Of a DNA stretch of 64,000 nucleotides, positions 43,958 to 55,382 are shown one piece after another. The stretch is taken from NCBI RefSeq assembly GCF_000576635.1, contig NZ_AVFL01000014.1:124001-188000 (forward strand). Reading direction: 5' to 3'. Under the pieces are notes generated by a model. That model did not search any database. It saw nothing but the letters and a program-made list of their open reading frames with translations, and was not told where the DNA came from. A program made the translations under genes and the position numbers. Each line of letters begins with the position of its first letter. Within the stretch, counting starts at the first letter, position 1. The DNA comes from Skermanella stibiiresistens SB22 (GTDB lineage: Bacteria; Pseudomonadota; Alphaproteobacteria; Azospirillales; Azospirillaceae).

Positions 43958-44818
43958 TCAGCCCGGCGCGGTGCCTCCCAGCTCGTTGGTCACCGCGGCG
44001 GCGGCCTGACGCACCAGGGCGCCCAGCGGGGCGACGCGTTCGTCGGTCACGCGCGCCTTGGGGCCCGACACCGACAGTGCGCCGATCGGCTGCGCCCGCT
44101 CGTCATAGATGGTCGCCGCCACGCAGCGCAGGCCGATCGCGTGCTCCTCGTTGTCGATCGCGTAGGCGCGGGTCCGGATCGTCTCCAGATCGGCCTCCAG
44201 CGCCTCCAGGGTCGTCAGCGTCGCGGCGGTGAAGCGCGGCAGGCCGCGCTGTTCCATCATGTTGCGGACGTATTGCGGCGCCATCCGGGCCAGCAACGCC
44301 TTGCCCGCGGCGGAGCAGTGCAGCGGCAGGCGGGAGCCGGGCGGGGCCAGCGCCCGCATCATCTGGTGGCACTCGACCTGGGCCAGATAGACCACCTCGT
44401 GGTTCTCGATGATCGCGAGGTTCACCGTCTCGCTCGCCTGGTCCATCAGCTGGCGCATGCGCGGCCGGGCCAAGTCCACGACGTTGCGGGTCTTGAGGAA
44501 GCCGCTGCCGCTGATGAAGGCCTGCACGCCGACATACCAGCTTCGGGTGGCGCTGTCGAAACGGACGTAGCGTTCCTGCTGGAGGGTGGTCAGCAGGCGG
44601 TGGGCGGTCGAGGGCGACAGCGCCGCCGCGCGCGCCAGTTCGGTCAGCGACATCGGGCCGTCGGCCTCGCCGAGGATCGTCATGATGTGAAGGGCGCGGA
44701 CCAGCGACTGGACCGTCTGGGATCGGGGATCGACGCTCGCGGCCGTCGCCGCCTTGGCCGCGGCGGTGGCCGTGGCCGGCGGTTCGGATCGTATCAATGT
44801 CTCATCCTGACTTCGCAT
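43958..44818 (-). CDS. IclR family transcriptional regulator
   Basis: 286 aa. An Ala-rich N-terminal tail of about 30 residues precedes the winged HTH (SLVRALHIMTILGEADGPMS, LTELARAAALSPSTAHRLL). The C-terminal GAF-like effector domain has VNLAIIENHEVVYLAQVE, PLHCSAAGKALLA, YAIDNEEHAIGLRCVAATIY and ALSVSGP. ATG 44818 chosen; GTG 44821 is adjacent. It lies 148 nt downstream of fdhA in the same direction and so is either read through from it or has its own promoter. Target genes are unknown; formate dehydrogenase is the nearest candidate. Confidence 0.88.
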   Translation of the reverse strand: MRSQDETLIRSEPPATATAAAKAATAASVDPRSQTVQSLVRALHIMTILGEADGPMSLTELARAAALSPSTAHRLLTTLQQERYVRFDSATRSWYVGVQAFISGSGFLKTRNVVDLARPRMRQLMDQASETVNLAIIENHEVVYLAQVECHQMMRALAPPGSRLPLHCSAAGKALLARMAPQYVRNMMEQRGLPRFTAATLTTLEALEADLETIRTRAYAIDNEEHAIGLRCVAATIYDERAQPIGALSVSGPKARVTDERVAPLGALVRQAAAAVTNELGGTAPG

Positions 44819-44966
44819 CACCTGTACCGCGCTTCCAAAAAGGATTGCTGGGAATGGGGCGACTCGCTTGGTGGTCGGGGTTCATCTCCGCCCGCGCCTC
44901 GGACGCGGCCCCGCCATCGCCGCCCCGCTCTTGTTCGGGGCGGCGCGGCGACGAGGGAACGGCCCC

Positions 44967-47747
44967 CTACTCCGCCGCTTGGGCCGGAACCGGTGTCCGC
45001 GCCGGCTCCACCCGGGCGGCGCAATACTTGAACTCCGGGATCTTGCCGTAGGGGTCCAGCTGCGGGTTGGTCAGCATGTTGGCCGCCGCCTCCGCGTAGC
45101 AGAACGGCATGAAGATCAGCCCGGTCGGGATGGCGTGATCGGCGCGCGCAACCAGCTCGACCTCGCCACGCCGGGTCCGGACCGTCATTCGGTCGCCGGC
45201 GTTGACGCCCAGCCGGCGCAGGTCGGCCGGCGCCATGTAGGCGACCGCCTCCGGCTCGATGTCGTCCAGCACCTTCGACCGCCGGGTCATCGCCCCGGTG
45301 TGCCAATGCTCCAGCTGGCGGCCGGTGGTCAGCACCATCGGGTATTCGGCGTCGGGTTCCTCGGCGGGCGGGATGATCGCCGCCGGCACCAGCCGGCCGC
45401 GGCCCGTCTCGGTCGGGAAACCGTTGCCGAACACGATCTCGTGGCCCGGCTCGTCCGGCCCGTCGCATGGATAGGTCACCGACTGCTCGCGCTCCAGCCG
45501 CTCCCAGGTGATGTTCGCCAGCGACGGCATCGCCTTGGTCATCTCGGCGAAGATCTCGCGCGGATGGCTGTAGGTCCAGTTGAGGCCCAGCTGGTTCGCC
45601 AGCTGGGTCAGGATCACCCAGTCCTCGCGGGCCTCGCCCGGCAGCGGCAGCGCCTTGCGGCCCATCTGGACCTGGCGGTTGGTGTTGGTCGCGGTGCCGT
45701 TCTTCTCCGGCCAGGCCGAGGCCGGCAGGATCACGTCGGCGTATTTGGCGGTCTCGGTCAGGAAGATGTCCTGCACCACCAGATGGTCCAGCTTGGCCAG
45801 CGCCTCGCGGGCGTGGCCGACATCCGGGTCGGACATCGCCGGGTTCTCGCCCATGATGTACATGCCGCTGATCTTGTCGTCATGGATCGCGTCCATGATC
45901 TCGACCACCGTCAGGCCGCGCACGCCCGGCAGCTTGGTGCCCCACAGGTCCTCGTAGAACTCGCGGACCTCGGGCTTGTCGACCGGCTGATAATCCGGGA
46001 ACACCATCGGGATCAGGCCGGCGTCGGACGCGCCCTGGACGTTGTTCTGGCCGCGCAGCGGGTGCAGGCCGGTGCCGGGGCGGCCGATCTGGCCGGTGGT
46101 CAGCGCCATCGCGATCAGGCAACGCACGTTGTCGGTGCCGTGGGTGTGCTGCGAGATGCCCATGCCCCAGAAGATGATCGAGGCCTCGGACCGGGCGTAG
46201 AGTCGCGCGACCGTGCGCAGCGTGCCGGCGTCGATGCCGCAGATGTCCTCCATCGCCTCGGGCGTGTAGTCCTTGATGTGCTCCTTCAGCTCCTCGAAGT
46301 CCTGGGTGTTGGCCTGGACGTATTGCTGGTCGTACAGACCTTCCGTGATGATCACGTTCAACATGGCGTTCAGCATCGCCACGTCGCGGCCCGGCTTGAA
46401 CTGGAGCATGTGGGTGGCGAACCGCTTCAGCGCGTGGCCGCGCGGGTCCATCACCACCAGCTTGGCGCCGCGTTCGACCGCGTTCTTGAAGAAGGTCGCG
46501 GCGACCGGGTGGTTCTCGGTCGGGTTGGCGCCGATCACCACGATCACGTCGGCGTCTTGCGCCGACATGAACGGCGCCGTCACCGCTCCCGATCCGATGC
46601 CCTCAATCAGCGCCGTCACCGACGAGGCGTGGCACAGCCGGGTGCAATGGTCGACGTTGTTGGTGCCGAAGCTGGTGCGGACCAGCTTCTGGAACAGATA
46701 GGCCTCCTCGTTCGACCCCTTGGCGGAGCCGAAGCCGGCCAGCGCGTCGCCGCCCCGCTCGTCGCGGATCTTGGACAGGCCCTTGGCCGCAACCTCCAGC
46801 GCCTCTTCCCAGCTGGCGCGGCGGAAGTGGGTCAGCGGGTTCTCGGGGTCGATGTCCACGTCATGCTTCGACACGCCCTCGCGGCGGATCAGCGGCATGG
46901 TCAGCCGGTCCTCGTGGTGGACATAGTCGAAGCCGAAGCGGCCCTTGACGCACAGGCGGTTCTGGTTGGACGGACCGTCGCGGCCGGTGACCGACAGCAG
47001 CTTGTCGTCCTTGATGTTGTAGGTCAGCTGGCAGCCAACGCCGCAATAGGGGCAGACGCTGTCGACCTTGCGGTCGGGTGCCGCCGAGAACACGCCGGTG
47101 TGCTGGTCGACCTGGGTCGCCGGCATCAGGGCGCCGGTCGGGCAGGCCTGGACGCACTCGCCGCAGGCGACGCAGGTGCTGTTGCCCATGGGATCGTCGA
47201 AGTCGAAGACGATCTTCTCGGCGTGGCCGCGCATGGCCATGCCGATCACGTCATTGACCTGGACCTCGCGGCAGGCGCGGACGCACAGGTTGCACTGGAT
47301 GCAGGCGTCGAGTTGGACCGCCATGGCGGAATGGCTGAAGTCCTTTTCCGGAGCGGGATCGCGCTCGGGGAAACGGCTGTCGGAGACCTCCAGCTTGTCG
47401 GCCCAATTCCAGAAGCGGGAGCCGGGGTCGTGGGCCGCCTCGCGCTCCGGCTGGTCGCCGACCAGCATCTCGAACACCAGCTTGCGGGCCGACTTGGCGC
47501 TCTCGCTGGCGGTGTTGACCTTCATGCCCTGCTGGGGCTTGCGGATGCAGCTCGCGGCCAGGACGCGCTCGCCCTCGACCTCGACCATGCAGGCGCGGCA
47601 GTTGCCATCCGGACGGTAGCCCGGTGCCGGCGTATAGCACAGGTGCGGGATCTCGGTGCCGCGGCGGTTGGCGACTTGCCAAATGGTCTCGCCGACCTGC
47701 GCCTCGACCTCCTCGCCGTCCAGGAAAAAGCGGATCGCCTCGGTCAT
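44967..47747 (-). CDS. fdhA: NAD-dependent formate dehydrogenase, molybdopterin (W/Mo) alpha subunit
   Basis: 926 aa. An N-terminal ferredoxin-like domain holds Cys37, Cys50, Cys53 and Cys67 for [2Fe-2S]. Then come CIQCNLCVRAC and CVACGECVQACP [4Fe-4S] pairs, the catalytic-domain cluster VCPYCGVGC and bis-MGD segments such as HCTRLCHASSV, where the metal ligand is Cys and not selenocysteine. HPLRGQNNVQGASDAG and the C-terminal dinucleotide domain complete the FdhA/FDH1 alpha layout. It converts formate to CO2, passing electrons to the beta subunit. The ATG overlaps the fdhB stop. Formate would come from the formyl-CoA transferase encoded upstream. Confidence 0.93.
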   Translation of the reverse strand: MTEAIRFFLDGEEVEAQVGETIWQVANRRGTEIPHLCYTPAPGYRPDGNCRACMVEVEGERVLAASCIRKPQQGMKVNTASESAKSARKLVFEMLVGDQPEREAAHDPGSRFWNWADKLEVSDSRFPERDPAPEKDFSHSAMAVQLDACIQCNLCVRACREVQVNDVIGMAMRGHAEKIVFDFDDPMGNSTCVACGECVQACPTGALMPATQVDQHTGVFSAAPDRKVDSVCPYCGVGCQLTYNIKDDKLLSVTGRDGPSNQNRLCVKGRFGFDYVHHEDRLTMPLIRREGVSKHDVDIDPENPLTHFRRASWEEALEVAAKGLSKIRDERGGDALAGFGSAKGSNEEAYLFQKLVRTSFGTNNVDHCTRLCHASSVTALIEGIGSGAVTAPFMSAQDADVIVVIGANPTENHPVAATFFKNAVERGAKLVVMDPRGHALKRFATHMLQFKPGRDVAMLNAMLNVIITEGLYDQQYVQANTQDFEELKEHIKDYTPEAMEDICGIDAGTLRTVARLYARSEASIIFWGMGISQHTHGTDNVRCLIAMALTTGQIGRPGTGLHPLRGQNNVQGASDAGLIPMVFPDYQPVDKPEVREFYEDLWGTKLPGVRGLTVVEIMDAIHDDKISGMYIMGENPAMSDPDVGHAREALAKLDHLVVQDIFLTETAKYADVILPASAWPEKNGTATNTNRQVQMGRKALPLPGEAREDWVILTQLANQLGLNWTYSHPREIFAEMTKAMPSLANITWERLEREQSVTYPCDGPDEPGHEIVFGNGFPTETGRGRLVPAAIIPPAEEPDAEYPMVLTTGRQLEHWHTGAMTRRSKVLDDIEPEAVAYMAPADLRRLGVNAGDRMTVRTRRGEVELVARADHAIPTGLIFMPFCYAEAAANMLTNPQLDPYGKIPEFKYCAARVEPARTPVPAQAAE

Positions 47748-49459
47748 GTCAGGTCCTCCGGGAAGTGCTTCATGATTTGCTTGATCGGGTTCATCGCCGC
47801 TTGGCCCAGGCCGCAGATCGACGCCGATGTCATCACCTTCGCCAGCTCGCCCAGCAAAGGTTGGTCCCAACTCGGCCGTTCCAGCAGCTTGACCGCCTTC
47901 TCGGTGCCGACCCGGCACGGGGTGCACTGGCCGCAGCTCTCGTCCTCGAAGAACTTGAGCAGGTTCAGGCCGACCACCTTCATGTCGTCCTTGTCCGACA
48001 GCACGACGACGGCGGCCGAACCGATGAAGCAGCCATGCGGCTCCAGCGTGCCGAAGTCGAGCGGGATGTCGGACATGCTGGCGGGCAGGATGCCGCCGGA
48101 TGCCCCGCCGGGCAGATAGCCCTTGAAGGCGTGGCCGTCCTCCATGCCGCCGCAATACTCGTTGATCAGCTCGGTGATCGTGACGCCGGCCGGGGCCAGC
48201 TTGACGCCGGGCTGCTTGACGCGGCCGGACACCGAATAGCTGCGCAAGCCCTTGCGGCCGTTACGGCCGTTGCTCGACCACCATTCCGGCCCCTTCTCCA
48301 CGATGTCGCGGACCCAGAAGACCGTCTCGATGTTGTTGATCAGCGTCGGCTGGCCGAACAAGCCGACCTGGGACGGGAACGGCGGCTTGTGGCGCGGCAG
48401 GCCGCGCTTGCCCTCGATGCTTTCCAGCATCGCCGATTCCTCGCCGCAGATATAGGCGCCGGCGCCGCGCCGCATGTGGATCTTCGTGTGCCGGCTCAGC
48501 CCCGCCGCCTCGACCCTGGCGATCTCGCGGTCCAGGATCTCGCGGCACTGCGGGTACTCGTCGCGCAGGTAGACATAGACGTCGGTCGCTTCGACCGCCC
48601 AGGCGCCGATCAGCATGCCTTCGAGGAAGCGGTTCGGGTCGGTTTCCAGATAGTGGCGGTCCTTGAAGGTGCCGGGCTCGCCCTCGTCGCCATTGATCGC
48701 CATCAGGCGCGGGCCGGGCTCGGCGCGGACGAAGCGCCATTTGCGCCCGGTCGGGAACCCGGCGCCGCCCAACCCGCGCAGGCTGGAACCCTCCAGCGCG
48801 GTCAGGATGGTTTCCAGATCGCGGGTGCCATTCAGGCACTCCTCCAGCAGCGCGTAGCCGCCGCCGGCGCGGTAATCGTCGAAGCCGTGGTAGTCGGGGA
48901 TGTGCGGATGGCTGTGGCCGGCCTCGACCGCCTCCTTGGTGGCGGCCGTCACGGTCTCGATCGTGGCGTGCTCGTGCAGGGCGTGGCCGATCGCCACCGC
49001 GGGGGCGTTGTGGCAGGCGCCCATGCAGGGCGCCCGGATCACGCGGACCTCCGGGCCGACCGCTCCGGCCAAGCCGTCGAGCAGGGCGTCGGAGCCCTTC
49101 AGCGCGCAAGTCAGGCTGTCGCACACCCGGATGGTCAACGGAGGCGGCGCCTCCTCCCCGTCCATCACGACGTCGAAATGGGCGTAGAAGGTGGCGACCT
49201 CGTAGACCTCGACCAGCGCCATCCGTAGTTCCTGCGCCAGCGCGACCAGATGGCGCGCGTGCAGGGCGTGGTAGCGGTCCTGGATCAGGTGCAGGTGCTC
49301 GATCAACAGATCGGGCCGGCGGGGACGGTCGCCGAGGAGGTCGCGGACCTCGGCCAACGCCAGCAAGTCGACCTGCCGCCCCTTCGGTTGCCCACGCGTC
49401 TTGCGGCGCCCCAGACCGGGGTGCTTGTTACTGGGATCGTTGGGTATGGCCGTGTCCAT
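47744..49459 (-). CDS. fdhB: Formate dehydrogenase beta subunit, NuoE-NuoF fusion
   Basis: 571 aa. Residues 1-165 are NuoE-like with [2Fe-2S] Cys in RVCDSLTCALKG and RAPCMGACHNAP. The rest is NuoF-like: GLGGAGFPTGRKW for NADH, INGDEGEPGTFKDR for FMN, AYICGEESAMLESIEGKRG, and the [4Fe-4S] site ESCGQCTPCRVG. Fusion of the two Nuo-type modules is normal for the two-subunit tungsten FDH1 of Methylobacterium and relatives. It reduces NAD with electrons from FdhA. It starts just after the terminator that ends the sucCD transcript (40 nt), so fdhBA probably has its own promoter or is read by limited read-through. Confidence 0.92.
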   Translation of the reverse strand: MDTAIPNDPSNKHPGLGRRKTRGQPKGRQVDLLALAEVRDLLGDRPRRPDLLIEHLHLIQDRYHALHARHLVALAQELRMALVEVYEVATFYAHFDVVMDGEEAPPPLTIRVCDSLTCALKGSDALLDGLAGAVGPEVRVIRAPCMGACHNAPAVAIGHALHEHATIETVTAATKEAVEAGHSHPHIPDYHGFDDYRAGGGYALLEECLNGTRDLETILTALEGSSLRGLGGAGFPTGRKWRFVRAEPGPRLMAINGDEGEPGTFKDRHYLETDPNRFLEGMLIGAWAVEATDVYVYLRDEYPQCREILDREIARVEAAGLSRHTKIHMRRGAGAYICGEESAMLESIEGKRGLPRHKPPFPSQVGLFGQPTLINNIETVFWVRDIVEKGPEWWSSNGRNGRKGLRSYSVSGRVKQPGVKLAPAGVTITELINEYCGGMEDGHAFKGYLPGGASGGILPASMSDIPLDFGTLEPHGCFIGSAAVVVLSDKDDMKVVGLNLLKFFEDESCGQCTPCRVGTEKAVKLLERPSWDQPLLGELAKVMTSASICGLGQAAMNPIKQIMKHFPEDLT

Positions 49460-49502
49460 GTTTCCTGCCCCTGCCTTCTTCTTCGTTCGTTCCGTCCCGG
49501 AA

Positions 49503-49524
49503 AAAAGGGGATCGCTCCCCTTTC
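49503..49524 (-). terminator. Rho-independent terminator after sucD
   Basis: On the minus strand, AAAGGGG, loop AGCGAT and CCCCTTT are followed by a run of T (six in a row). It ends 20 nt downstream of the sucD stop codon. It separates the oxalate operon from fdhBA. Confidence 0.75.
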
Positions 49525-49543
49525 AACCTTAGCGCCTTCGACC

Positions 49544-50419
49544 TTATCGGCCCATCGCTTCCAGCATGGTGCGTCCCAGGCTGGCCGGGCTGTCGGCGAT
49601 ATGGATACCCGCCGCCGTCAATGCCTGTACCTTGAAGTCCGCCGTGTCATTACCACCGGAAATTACGGCGCCGGCGTGACCCATGCGGCGACCCGGCGGT
49701 GCCGTGCGGCCGGCGATGAAGCCGACGACCGGCTTTTTCGTGCCGCTGGCCTTGATGAACTCGGCGCCCTTGACCTCGGCGTCGCCGCCGATCTCGCCGA
49801 TCATGATGATGCCTTCGGTCTCGTCGTCCTTCAGGAACAGCTCCAGGCTGTCCACGAAGTTGGTGCCGTTGACCGGATCGCCGCCGATGCCGATGCAGGT
49901 GGTCTGACCCAGCCCGGCGGCCGTCGTCTGCGCCACCGCCTCGTAGGTCAGCGTGCCCGAGCGGGAAACGATGCCGATCTTGCCGCGGCGGTGGATGTGG
50001 CCGGGCATGATGCCGATCTTGCACTCGTCCGGCGTGATGATCCCGGGACAGTTGGGGCCGATCAGCCGGGTGGCGGAGCCGTTCAGCGCGCGCCGGACCT
50101 TGACCATGTCCAGCACGGGGATGCCCTCGGTGATGCAGACCACCAGCGGGATCCGGGCGTCGATCGCCTCCAGGATGGCGTCGGCGGCGAACGGCGGCGG
50201 CACGTAGATCACGCTGGCGTTGGCGCCGGTTTCCTTGACGGCGTCGGCCACCGTGTCGAACACCGGCAGGTCGAGGTGCTTGGTGCCGCCCTTGCCCGGC
50301 GTCACGCCGCCGACCATGTGGGTGCCGTAGGCGATCGCCTGCTCGGAGTGGAAGGTGCCCTGCGCGCCGGTGAAGCCCTGGCAGATCACCCGTGTTTCGG
50401 AATTGACGAGAACCGACAT
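49544..50419 (-). CDS. sucD: Succinyl-CoA synthetase-type ligase, alpha subunit
   Basis: 291 aa. The N-terminal CoA-binding Rossmann domain has [29 protein letters not shown] is typical; the phosphorylated His is in [13 protein letters not shown]. It forms acyl-CoA from an acid with ATP/GTP via phosphohistidine. Starts 1 nt after sucC. Sequence is that of ordinary SucD, so the product could supply the TCA cycle. Yet its neighbours are oxalyl-CoA decarboxylase and formyl-CoA transferase rather than sucAB or mdh, so a special role (CoA priming, or succinate/malate activation) is possible. Confidence 0.9.
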   Translation of the reverse strand: MSVLVNSETRVICQGFTGAQGTFHSEQAIAYGTHMVGGVTPGKGGTKHLDLPVFDTVADAVKETGANASVIYVPPPFAADAILEAIDARIPLVVCITEGIPVLDMVKVRRALNGSATRLIGPNCPGIITPDECKIGIMPGHIHRRGKIGIVSRSGTLTYEAVAQTTAAGLGQTTCIGIGGDPVNGTNFVDSLELFLKDDETEGIIMIGEIGGDAEVKGAEFIKASGTKKPVVGFIAGRTAPPGRRMGHAGAVISGGNDTADFKVQALTAAGIHIADSPASLGRTMLEAMGR

Positions 50420-50420
50420 G

Positions 50421-51620
<1,200 letters not shown>

Positions 51621-51675
51621 CGAGGCCCTCCCTGGGCATTTATTTCTTGTTCCGCGTCCTCTCCCGGGGGGAGCC

Positions 51676-51703
51676 GTGGGAGCGGGCCGAAACCCGCTCC
51701 CAC
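51676..51703. repeat. GTGGGAGCGGG hairpin between ligase gene and sucC
   Basis: GTGGGAGCGGG (51676-51686) and CCCGCTCCCAC (51693-51703) form a perfect 11-bp stem with a 6-nt loop. No T-tract on either strand, so it is more likely a REP-type palindrome or an mRNA-stabilising structure inside the operon than a terminator. Confidence 0.6.
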
Positions 51704-51723
51704 GATGCGGAATGTTGCAAGTA

Positions 51724-53880
51724 TTACAGCAAGCCCGCCGCCCGTGCCCACTTGTACTTTGCGCCTAGCACCGCAACCGGCGTTTCGGTCGAGTAGGGGT
51801 AGGCGACGATGCCGTGTTGATAGAGATAGTCGGCGGCCTCCTCGACCTGCACGTCACCGGCGAGCGACGCAACCACCGGCTTATCGATGCCCTTGGCGCG
51901 CATCTCCTCGACGACCTCGACCATGACCTTGGCGAAGACCATTGGCGGGGTGATGATCGTGTGCCAGTAGCCAAGGATCAGGGCGTGGATGCGCTCGTCC
52001 TCGAGACCCAGCCGCACGGTGTTCTGATACGTGCTGGGAGGCTCGCCACCCGTGATGTCGACCGGGTTGCCGGCGGCGCCGAACGGCGGGATGAACTTGC
52101 GGAACGCCGCGTCCAGGTCGGCCGGCATGGTCATCAGGTCCAGGCCGTTGTCGACGCAGGCGTCGGACAGCAGCACGCCGGAACCGCCGGCGCCGGTGAT
52201 GATCACCACGTTCTCGCCCTTGGGGGTCGGGAGCACCGGAACGCCGCGGGCGAACTGCAGCAGATCCTGGAGCGACCGGGCGCGGATCACGCCGCTCTGC
52301 TTCAGCACGTCCTCGTAGATCTTGTCGTCGCCGGCCAAGGCGCCCGTGTGGGAGCTGGCGGCGCGGGCGCCCATCGAGGTGCGGCCCGCCTTGAGCACGA
52401 CAACCGGCTTCTTCTTGGAAACCCGCTTGGCGGCCTCGGAGAAGGCGCGACCGTCCTTCAGGTCCTCCAGGTGCATGGCGACGATCTGGGTGTTGTCGTC
52501 ATGCTCGAAGAAGGTCAGCAGGTCGTCCTCGTCGATGTCGGACTTGTTTCCAAGACCAACGATCGCGGAAACGCCCATCTTGGTCGACCGGCTGAAGCCG
52601 ATGATCGCCATGCCGATGCCGCCGGACTGGGACGACAGCGCCGCCTTGCCCTTGACGTCGAACGGCGTGCAGAACGTCGCGCACAGGTTCAGCGGGGTGT
52701 AGTAGAAGCCATAGATGTTCGGACCCATCAGGCGGATGTCGTATTTCCGCGAGATCGCGACCAGCTCGTCCTGGCCTTCCACGTTGCCGGTCTCGGCGAA
52801 GCCCGACGGGATCAGGATGGCGCCGGCGATGCCCTTTTCGCCAACCTCGGTCAGGGCCTGCGCCACGAACTTGGCCGGGATCGCGAAGACGGCGATGTCG
52901 ACGTCGCCGGGAATGTCCTTGACGCTCTTGTACGCCTTGTAGCCCAGGACCTCCTGCAGCTTCGGGTGGACCGGGTAGATGTCGCCCTTGTAGCCGCCGT
53001 TGATGAGGTTCTTCATCACGGAGTTGCCGATCTTGCCGTCCTCGATCGAGGCGCCGATCACGGCGACCGCCTTGGGCTTCATGATCCGGTTCATCTTCTC
53101 GAGGATCTCCTCCTCGTTCGGACGATAGCGCTGGACCTTGGCGTTGAAGTCGAGGACGACGCGGACGTCGGCGGCGGTGGCGCCGTCGGCCCGGGCGAAC
53201 ACCGGGTTCAGGTCCAGCTCGACGATCTCGGGGACCTCGTCGACCAGGCGGGAGACGTTGACCAGGATGGTCGCCAGCGCCTCGCGGTCGACCGGCTCGG
53301 AGCCGCGGACACCCTTCAGCATCTCGGCGGCCTGGATGCCGTCGAGCATCGACAGCGCCTCCTCACGGGAGACGGGCGCCAGACGGAAGGTGATGTCCTT
53401 CAGGACCTCGACCAGGATGCCGCCGAGACCGAACGCGACCAGCTTGCCGAAGCTGGGGTCGGTGACGGCGCCGACGATGACCTCCTGGCCACCCTTCAGC
53501 ATCTGCTGGACCTGGATGCCATGGATGTCGGCCTTGGCGTCATAGGCCTTGGCGTTGTCGATGATCTTCTGGAAGCCGGCGCGCGCCTCGTCGGCCGACT
53601 TGACGCCGACCAGCACGCCACCGGCCTCGGTCTTGTGCAGGATCTGGGGCGAGACGATCTTCAGCACGACCGGGAAGCCCATGCCTTCCGCGAGCTTGAC
53701 GGCGTCGTCGGCGGTCTTGGCGAGGCCTTCCTGGGGAACGGGGATGCCGTAGACGTCGCACAGTTCCTTGGCTTCCGGCGCCGTCAGGCTGTCGCGGCCC
53801 TCGGCCTTCGCCTTGGCGAGCAGGCGGGCGACGAGGTCCTTGGTGCTCTGGCTCGTTACCTTATCGATTACCGCAGTCAT
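51724..53880 (-). CDS. NDP-forming acyl-CoA ligase (acetate-CoA ligase family), fused subunits
   Basis: 718 aa with the order ATP-grasp (about 25-230: [33 protein letters not shown]), CoA-binding Rossmann (about 270-400: [20 protein letters not shown]) and ligase CoA/flavodoxin-like domains with the phospho-His in [11 protein letters not shown]. This is the reverse of the alpha-beta order in many archaeal-type fused enzymes. It would make an acyl-CoA and ADP. AGAGGAAA precedes ATG 53880. Located between frc and sucC. An obvious inference is that it activates oxalate or formate to start the Frc/Oxc cycle, or recycles CoA from another acid. Substrate not shown. Confidence 0.82.
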   Translation of the reverse strand: MTAVIDKVTSQSTKDLVARLLAKAKAEGRDSLTAPEAKELCDVYGIPVPQEGLAKTADDAVKLAEGMGFPVVLKIVSPQILHKTEAGGVLVGVKSADEARAGFQKIIDNAKAYDAKADIHGIQVQQMLKGGQEVIVGAVTDPSFGKLVAFGLGGILVEVLKDITFRLAPVSREEALSMLDGIQAAEMLKGVRGSEPVDREALATILVNVSRLVDEVPEIVELDLNPVFARADGATAADVRVVLDFNAKVQRYRPNEEEILEKMNRIMKPKAVAVIGASIEDGKIGNSVMKNLINGGYKGDIYPVHPKLQEVLGYKAYKSVKDIPGDVDIAVFAIPAKFVAQALTEVGEKGIAGAILIPSGFAETGNVEGQDELVAISRKYDIRLMGPNIYGFYYTPLNLCATFCTPFDVKGKAALSSQSGGIGMAIIGFSRSTKMGVSAIVGLGNKSDIDEDDLLTFFEHDDNTQIVAMHLEDLKDGRAFSEAAKRVSKKKPVVVLKAGRTSMGARAASSHTGALAGDDKIYEDVLKQSGVIRARSLQDLLQFARGVPVLPTPKGENVVIITGAGGSGVLLSDACVDNGLDLMTMPADLDAAFRKFIPPFGAAGNPVDITGGEPPSTYQNTVRLGLEDERIHALILGYWHTIITPPMVFAKVMVEVVEEMRAKGIDKPVVASLAGDVQVEEAADYLYQHGIVAYPYSTETPVAVLGAKYKWARAAGLL

Positions 53881-54042
53881 TGGGGTTTCCTCTCTGATGG
53901 TCTTCTGGAGTTTCCCGCATGTCGCAGCCATGGAGGGGCTTTCGCGGAATTGCCCTAGGGACTCCACGGGGTCGAATTCTTCTGGTCCGGCGGTCCCGCG
54001 GGACGGGGCGTCACTTCCCCCGCCCGCGCGAACCTCGTCAGG

Positions 54043-55317
54043 TCACTCGGCGGCCAAGCGCTGCGCCTGACCGACGGCGCCGGAGTTCCTGATCTCGGCG
54101 ATCCGATTCTCGTCGAAGCCAAGCACGTCACGGAGGATCTCCTCGGTGTGCTCGCCCAGCAGCGGCGACCGGGTCACCTCGGTCGGGCTGTCCGACAGCT
54201 TGATCGGGTTGCCGACGCTCAGGTACTTGCCGCGGGTCGGGTGATCGACCTCGACGATCGTGCCGGTGGCGCGCAGCGACTGGTCCTCGGCGATCTCCTT
54301 CATGGACAGGATCGGACCGCACGGGATGTCGAACTTGTTGAGGATCTCCATGGCCTCGAACTTCGTCTTGGTCATGGTCCATTCCTCGACCGTCGCGAAG
54401 ATGTCCTTCAGCTTCGGCAGGCGGGCGGCCGGCTTGGCGTATTCCGGATCGGTGATCCATTCCGGCTTGCCGATCACGTTGCAGATCTTCTCCCACACCG
54501 GCGCCTGGGCGATGAAGTAGATGTAGGCGTTGGGATCGGTCTCCCAGCCCTTGCACTTCAGGATCCAGCCCGGCTGGCCGCCGCCGGACGCGTTGCCGGC
54601 GCGCGGCACGGTGTCGCCGAACTCGCCATGCGGGAACTGCGGGTATTCCTTCAGCGGGCCATGGGCGAGCCGCTGCTGGTCGCGCAGCTTGACGCGGCAC
54701 AGGTTCAGCACGCCGTCCTGCATGGCCGCCAGGACCTGCTGTCCCCGGCCCGAGGTGTTGCGCTGGTAGAGCGCCGCGACGATGCCGAGCGCCAGGTGGA
54801 GGCCGGTGCCGCTGTCGCCGATCTGCGCGCCGGTGACCAGCGGCGGGCCGTCGTCGAAGCCGGTCGTGGAGGCGGCGCCGCCGGCGCACTGCGCCACGTT
54901 CTCATAGACCTTGCAGTCCTCGTAGGGGCCGGGACCGAAGCCCTTGACCGAGGCCACGATCATTTTCGGGTTGAGCTCCTGGATGCGCTCCCAGGAGAAG
55001 CCCATCCGCTTCAGGACGCCCGGCGCGAAGTTCTCGACCAGCACGTCGCAGGTCCTGACCAGCTCCTCGAGCACCTTCTTGCCCTCGGGCGCCTTGGTGT
55101 CGAGCGTGATCGACCGCTTGTTGTGGTTCAGCATCGTGAAATAGAGGCTGTCGGCGTCGGGGATGTCGCGCAACTGACCGCGGGTGATGTCGCCCTCGCC
55201 GGGGCGCTCCACCTTGATCACGTCGGCGCCGAACCACGCGAGCAGCTGGGTGCAGGTCGGTCCCGACTGGACGTGGGTGAAATCGAGAATCTTGATGCCT
55301 TCGAGTGCCTTGGCCAC
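54043..55317 (-). CDS. frc: Formyl-CoA:oxalate CoA-transferase
   Basis: 424-aa class III CoA-transferase. Start [52 protein letters not shown], and the catalytic Asp168 in [15 protein letters not shown] (Asp169 in Oxalobacter). Gly-rich [11 protein letters not shown] corresponds to the loop over the active site. It swaps CoA from formyl-CoA to oxalate, releasing formate. Downstream of oxc by 65 nt in the same operon. Length and motifs are those of true Frc rather than general CaiB/BaiF proteins. Confidence 0.93.
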   Translation of the reverse strand: MAKALEGIKILDFTHVQSGPTCTQLLAWFGADVIKVERPGEGDITRGQLRDIPDADSLYFTMLNHNKRSITLDTKAPEGKKVLEELVRTCDVLVENFAPGVLKRMGFSWERIQELNPKMIVASVKGFGPGPYEDCKVYENVAQCAGGAASTTGFDDGPPLVTGAQIGDSGTGLHLALGIVAALYQRNTSGRGQQVLAAMQDGVLNLCRVKLRDQQRLAHGPLKEYPQFPHGEFGDTVPRAGNASGGGQPGWILKCKGWETDPNAYIYFIAQAPVWEKICNVIGKPEWITDPEYAKPAARLPKLKDIFATVEEWTMTKTKFEAMEILNKFDIPCGPILSMKEIAEDQSLRATGTIVEVDHPTRGKYLSVGNPIKLSDSPTEVTRSPLLGEHTEEILRDVLGFDENRIAEIRNSGAVGQAQRLAAE

Positions 55318-55382
55318 CGCATTCCTCCCGGAAGTCTCTCGTGTTGTGTTTTTTGGCCGTATTCTCTTGGAGCCGGATATCG

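Noticed and set aside
44967-47747. Possible selenocysteine codon in formate dehydrogenase
   Set aside because: The metal-ligand position reads Cys (HCTRLCHASS) with no in-frame TGA, so no selenocysteine machinery is needed.
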